Positions 5,570 through 8,229 of a DNA stretch of 8,229 bases are shown in pieces. The stretch spans positions 1 to 8,229 of the forward strand of contig QKIM01000478.1 in NCBI GenBank assembly GCA_003249585.1. Direction: 5' to 3'. Both the position numbers and the translations under genes were made by a program. Under the pieces are notes generated by a model. The model worked only from the letters and a program-made list of their open reading frames with translations, was not told the origin of the DNA and did not search any database. Every line of letters starts with the position of its first letter. Positions within the stretch are counted from its first letter, which is position 1. This DNA comes from Deltaproteobacteria bacterium (lineage in GTDB: Bacteria; Myxococcota_A; Polyangia; HGW-17).

Positions 5570-6619
5570 ATGGCAGAACTCAAAGGCAACAGATTCGGAA
5601 CCCACAGAGTCCTCGAACCCAAAGGCGTGCTCCCCCAGCCTGCTCTTCGCATCGACAACGACCTGAGCAAGGAGTACGACAACGAAATTCTCTGCGATGT
5701 CATAACCCTCAACGTCGACAGCGCCAGCTTCACCCAGATCAAGGACGAGGCAGGCCGTGATCCCGAGAAGATCAAGGAGATCATGTTCTCCATCGTGGAC
5801 CGCTTCGGCAAGCACAAGAACCCCGTGACCGGCTCCGGCGGCATGTTCATCGGCGTGGTTCGGCGCATCGGTTCGGCACTCCAGGGCAAGATCGATCTCA
5901 AGGTGGGCGACCGCATCGCCTCCCTCGTCTCCCTCTCCCTCACCCCCCTGCGCATCGACGAGATCAAACAGATCCACATCGACATCGACCAGGTGGACAT
6001 CAAGGGACAGGCCATCCTCTTTGAATCGGGCATCTGGGCCAAGCTCCCCGAAGACATGGACGACAAGCTCGCCCTGGCCGTCCTCGACGTGGCCGGCGCC
6101 CCCGCGCAGACCGCCAACCTCGTGAAGCCGGGCATGCGCGTCCTCATCATCGGCGCCTCCGGCAAGAGCGGTCTCCTGTGCGCCTACGTGGCCAAGAAGT
6201 ACGCCGGCGTGACCGGTCAGGTCATCGGCACCGCCTCCTCGGAGAGCGGCGAGAAGTTCCTGGCCGAGGTCCCCTTCCTGGACGCCTCCTTCCGCTGCAA
6301 CGCCACCGACGCGGTGGGCATGTACGAGCAGACCGCCGCGCTGACCGACGGCAAGATGGCCGATCTCGTCATCTCCTGCGTCTCCCGCCCCGACTGTGAG
6401 ATGGGCGCCATCCTCCCCTGCCGTGACGGCGGCACCGTCTACTACTTCTCCATGGCCACCTCCTTCACCAAGGCGGCCCTGGGCGCCGAAGGCGTGGGCA
6501 TGGACGTCACCATGCTCATCGGCAACGGCTACACCAAGGACCACGCCAAGATCTCCCTGGAGTACGTGCGCGAGAGCCAGTACATCCGCGACATCTACAA
6601 GCAGCGCTACATCGGCTGA
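5570..6619 (+). CDS. kdd: L-erythro-3,5-diaminohexanoate dehydrogenase
   Basis: Kdd (EC 1.4.1.11) oxidatively deaminates L-erythro-3,5-diaminohexanoate to 5-amino-3-oxohexanoate with NAD(P)+, the third step of anaerobic lysine degradation. The protein has 349 residues, the usual family length. The N-terminus carries the family stretch F-G-T-H-R-V-L-E-P-K-G-V-L-P-Q-P, followed by Y-D-N-E-I-L and V-D-S-A-S-F-T-Q-I. A Rossmann nucleotide site is at 191-201 (V-L-I-I-G-A-S-G-K-S-G). The architecture resembles the medium-chain dehydrogenase fold without an obvious zinc site. GGAGG ends 5 nt before ATG 5570. kamA follows after 11 bases, so the two are almost certainly cotranscribed, and the pairing with a lysine 2,3-aminomutase strongly supports the assignment. 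GC-rich third positions create long open frames on the opposite strand, which are not genes. The cytoplasmic location is inferred from the absence of a signal peptide. Confidence 0.94.
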   Translation: MAELKGNRFGTHRVLEPKGVLPQPALRIDNDLSKEYDNEILCDVITLNVDSASFTQIKDEAGRDPEKIKEIMFSIVDRFGKHKNPVTGSGGMFIGVVRRIGSALQGKIDLKVGDRIASLVSLSLTPLRIDEIKQIHIDIDQVDIKGQAILFESGIWAKLPEDMDDKLALAVLDVAGAPAQTANLVKPGMRVLIIGASGKSGLLCAYVAKKYAGVTGQVIGTASSESGEKFLAEVPFLDASFRCNATDAVGMYEQTAALTDGKMADLVISCVSRPDCEMGAILPCRDGGTVYYFSMATSFTKAALGAEGVGMDVTMLIGNGYTKDHAKISLEYVRESQYIRDIYKQRYIG

Positions 6620-6630
6620 GGGAGCTACCC

Positions 6631-7875
6631 ATGCGCCACTACAGAGAGATACCCATCTGGAAGGATGTCACCGAAGAGCAGTGGAGTGACTGGAAATGGC
6701 AGTTGAAAAACTCCATCAAGACGGTGGAGCAGCTCAAGGATGTGCTCCCCATCTCCCTGCAGGAAGAGCGGGAGATCCGCGGGACACTCACCACCTTCGA
6801 CATGGCGATCACGCCCTACTATCTCTCCCTCATCGATCCGGGCAACCTGCAGGATCCCGTGAGGATGCAGTCGGTCCCCTCCATCAAGGAGACCGAGATC
6901 CACATGGGCGATCTCCTGGATCCCCTCGACGAGGACGCCGACTCCCCCGTGGAGGGCATCACCCACCGCTACCCTGACCGGGTGCTCATGCTCATCACCC
7001 ACGTGTGCTCCATGTACTGCCGGCACTGCACGCGACGCCGCATGGTGGGCGAGGTGGATCGCCACGTCAACAAACGGGTCCTGGCCAAGCAGATCGAGTA
7101 CATCCGCGCCCATCCCGAGGTGCGTGACGTCCTCGTCTCCGGCGGGGACGCCCTCATGTTCTCCAACGAGCGCCTCGAGGAGGTCATCGCCGAGATCCGG
7201 TCCATCCCCCACGTGGAGATGATCCGCCTCGCCTCCCGCATGCCCGTGGTCTGTCCCCAGCGCATCGACGACGGGCTCACGGAGATGATCAAGAAGTATC
7301 ATCCCATCTACCTCAACACGCACTTCAACCACCCCAACGAGATCACGCCCGAGTCCCAGGCGGCCTGCGAGAAGCTGGCCAACGCCGGCGTCCCCCTGGG
7401 GAACCAGACGGTGCGCCTGCGCGGCGTCAACGACTGCCGCCACGTCGTGAAGAAGCTCATGCACGGGCTCCTCAAGATTCGGGTGAAACCGTACTACATC
7501 TACCAGTGCGACCTCTCCCGGGGCATCTCCCATTTCCGCACCTCCCTGGGCAAGGGTATCGAGATCCTCGAGTCCCTGCGCGGCCACACCAGCGGACTCG
7601 CGGTGCCCCAGTTCGTGGTGGACGCCCCCGGCGGCGGCGGCAAGATCCCCGTGGGCCCCAACTACCTGCTGGCCCGCTCGGACCACCTCACGATCCTGCG
7701 CAACTACGAGGGCGTCATCACGGTGTACAACGACAAGACCTCCGGCGACTCCGTGTGCGGACACGACGAGGCGTGCACCGACGACCGATACCTCATCAAG
7801 AAGGGCGTCGCCCGGATCTTCACACACCCCGAGGAGATCATCGAGCCCTCCCACAAGCCCCGCATCCTCAAGTAG
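6631..7875 (+). CDS. kamA: L-lysine 2,3-aminomutase
   Basis: KamA (EC 5.4.3.2) is a radical SAM, PLP-dependent enzyme converting L-lysine to L-beta-lysine, the first step of lysine fermentation. It has 414 residues, close to the Clostridium subterminale enzyme (416). The cluster motif is C126-S-M-Y-C130-R-H-C133, binding [4Fe-4S] and SAM. The PLP lysine is K338 in P-G-G-G-G-K, and the substrate-amine Asp pair is D294 (Y-Q-C-D-L) and D331 (V-V-D-A-P). These match C125/C129/C132, K337, D293 and D330 of the clostridial enzyme. The interfacial zinc ligand C269 is kept, but the C-terminal cluster reads C376-G-H378-x3-C382 instead of three cysteines. GGGAG lies 6 nt before ATG 6631. The full length and zinc-tail favour the catabolic KamA over short EpmB-like paralogues. 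Beta-lysine could also feed N-acetyl-beta-lysine synthesis, but the adjacent kdd points to catabolism. Confidence 0.96.
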   Translation: MRHYREIPIWKDVTEEQWSDWKWQLKNSIKTVEQLKDVLPISLQEEREIRGTLTTFDMAITPYYLSLIDPGNLQDPVRMQSVPSIKETEIHMGDLLDPLDEDADSPVEGITHRYPDRVLMLITHVCSMYCRHCTRRRMVGEVDRHVNKRVLAKQIEYIRAHPEVRDVLVSGGDALMFSNERLEEVIAEIRSIPHVEMIRLASRMPVVCPQRIDDGLTEMIKKYHPIYLNTHFNHPNEITPESQAACEKLANAGVPLGNQTVRLRGVNDCRHVVKKLMHGLLKIRVKPYYIYQCDLSRGISHFRTSLGKGIEILESLRGHTSGLAVPQFVVDAPGGGGKIPVGPNYLLARSDHLTILRNYEGVITVYNDKTSGDSVCGHDEACTDDRYLIKKGVARIFTHPEEIIEPSHKPRILK

Positions 7876-7877
7876 CC

Positions 7878-8229
7878 ATGCGCCTCATCCTGCTCCCCCT
7901 CGTCCTGTTCTCTCTCATCGCCTGCGACAAGAGCCCCTCCGAGAAGGCCTCGCCGAACCTGCCTCCGACCCGAGCCCACAAAAAGCGGTCCATGGGATTC
8001 ACCCGCACCAAGGTCCACACCAAGGAGGAGCTCGAGGCGCTGCGCAAGCAGCCGCTGGTCTTCCCCGACACCATCTGCGGGGGCATCGTCCGCCGCATCA
8101 TGGAGTGCGAAAAGGAGCGCATCTCGGGAAAGTATGGCATGCAGGAGAAGATGGCCAGGGCAAAAGCCTACTCCATTGAATTGAAATTCAAGAAAAACCT
8201 CAACAAATACCTCGATCATTGCCAGAGAA
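7878..8229 (+). CDS. Small lipoprotein coupled to kamA (3' end outside window)
   Basis: An ATG 2 bases after the kamA stop opens a frame that runs without a stop to the right edge (117 residues seen). The first 16 residues are a short lipoprotein signal: M-R, a Leu-rich core, and the clean lipobox L-I-A-C16 with Asp at +2. The mature part begins with a Ser/Pro/Lys-rich linker, then becomes strongly basic and helical-looking (K-E-E-L-E-A-L-R-K, E-K-E-R-I, K-M-A-R-A-K-A-Y). Cysteines occur near T-I-C-G-G, M-E-C-E-K and D-H-C-Q. No Shine-Dalgarno is visible, so translation probably depends on ribosomes ending kamA. I recognise no domain. Location in the envelope is inferred from the lipobox. A role in lysine uptake or metabolism is suggested only by the gene order. 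Confidence 0.75.
   Translation, partial: MRLILLPLVLFSLIACDKSPSEKASPNLPPTRAHKKRSMGFTRTKVHTKEELEALRKQPLVFPDTICGGIVRRIMECEKERISGKYGMQEKMARAKAYSIELKFKKNLNKYLDHCQR

Noticed and set aside
5480..7854. Long minus-strand open frames opposite kdd (5480-6544, 354 aa) and kamA (6625-7854, 409 aa)
   Set aside because: They mirror two well-identified enzymes with GC-rich third positions. Their translations are low-complexity Gly/Val/His/Asp-rich with no motif, as expected of antisense shadows.

Overview
The window is GC-rich chromosomal DNA from a Gram-negative bacterium, most likely a Myxococcota/Bradymonadota-type member of the former Deltaproteobacteria. The clues are a lipoprotein with myxobacterial-type cysteine-rich repeats (DUF4215) followed by two pre-peptidase C-terminal (PPC) domains, acidic-linker lipoproteins, a PP2C phosphatase of the type common in that group, and a perfect sigma-54 promoter core. 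The taxonomic call is inference. No mobile element, CRISPR array, tRNA or rRNA is visible.

Layout. The genes form two divergent blocks separated by a control region at about 4888-5213. The left block is on the minus strand, read from right to left. It holds a PP2C-family Ser/Thr phosphatase (4887 to 4093), an acidic-linker lipoprotein of unknown function (4042 to 3158), a ~300-base gap with a sigma-54 -24/-12 promoter, a small secreted protein of unknown family (2855 to 2166), and a large surface lipoprotein (1942 running off the left edge). The lipoprotein's five exact 33-residue repeats are encoded by a 99-bp tandem array. Its reading frame is open to base 1, so its C-terminus is missing.

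The right block is on the plus strand. It holds infA (translation initiation factor IF-1) with a good sigma-70 promoter and a leader rich in inverted repeats, then kdd (L-erythro-3,5-diaminohexanoate dehydrogenase) and kamA (lysine 2,3-aminomutase) 11 bases apart. A third gene starts 2 bases after kamA, encodes a small lipoprotein, and runs off the right edge.

Function. KamA and Kdd are steps 1 and 3 of the lysine (3,5-diaminohexanoate) fermentation pathway: L-lysine to L-beta-lysine, then, after the B12-dependent 5,6-aminomutase KamDE, 3,5-diaminohexanoate to 3-keto-5-aminohexanoate. kamD/kamE, kce and kal are not in the window, so they must lie downstream, elsewhere, or be absent. The left block looks like envelope and signalling genes with no obvious link to lysine catabolism. 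The least explained items are the sigma-54-driven orphan secreted protein with its hairpin leader, the lipoprotein coupled to kamA, and the mutually exclusive hairpins in the infA leader.
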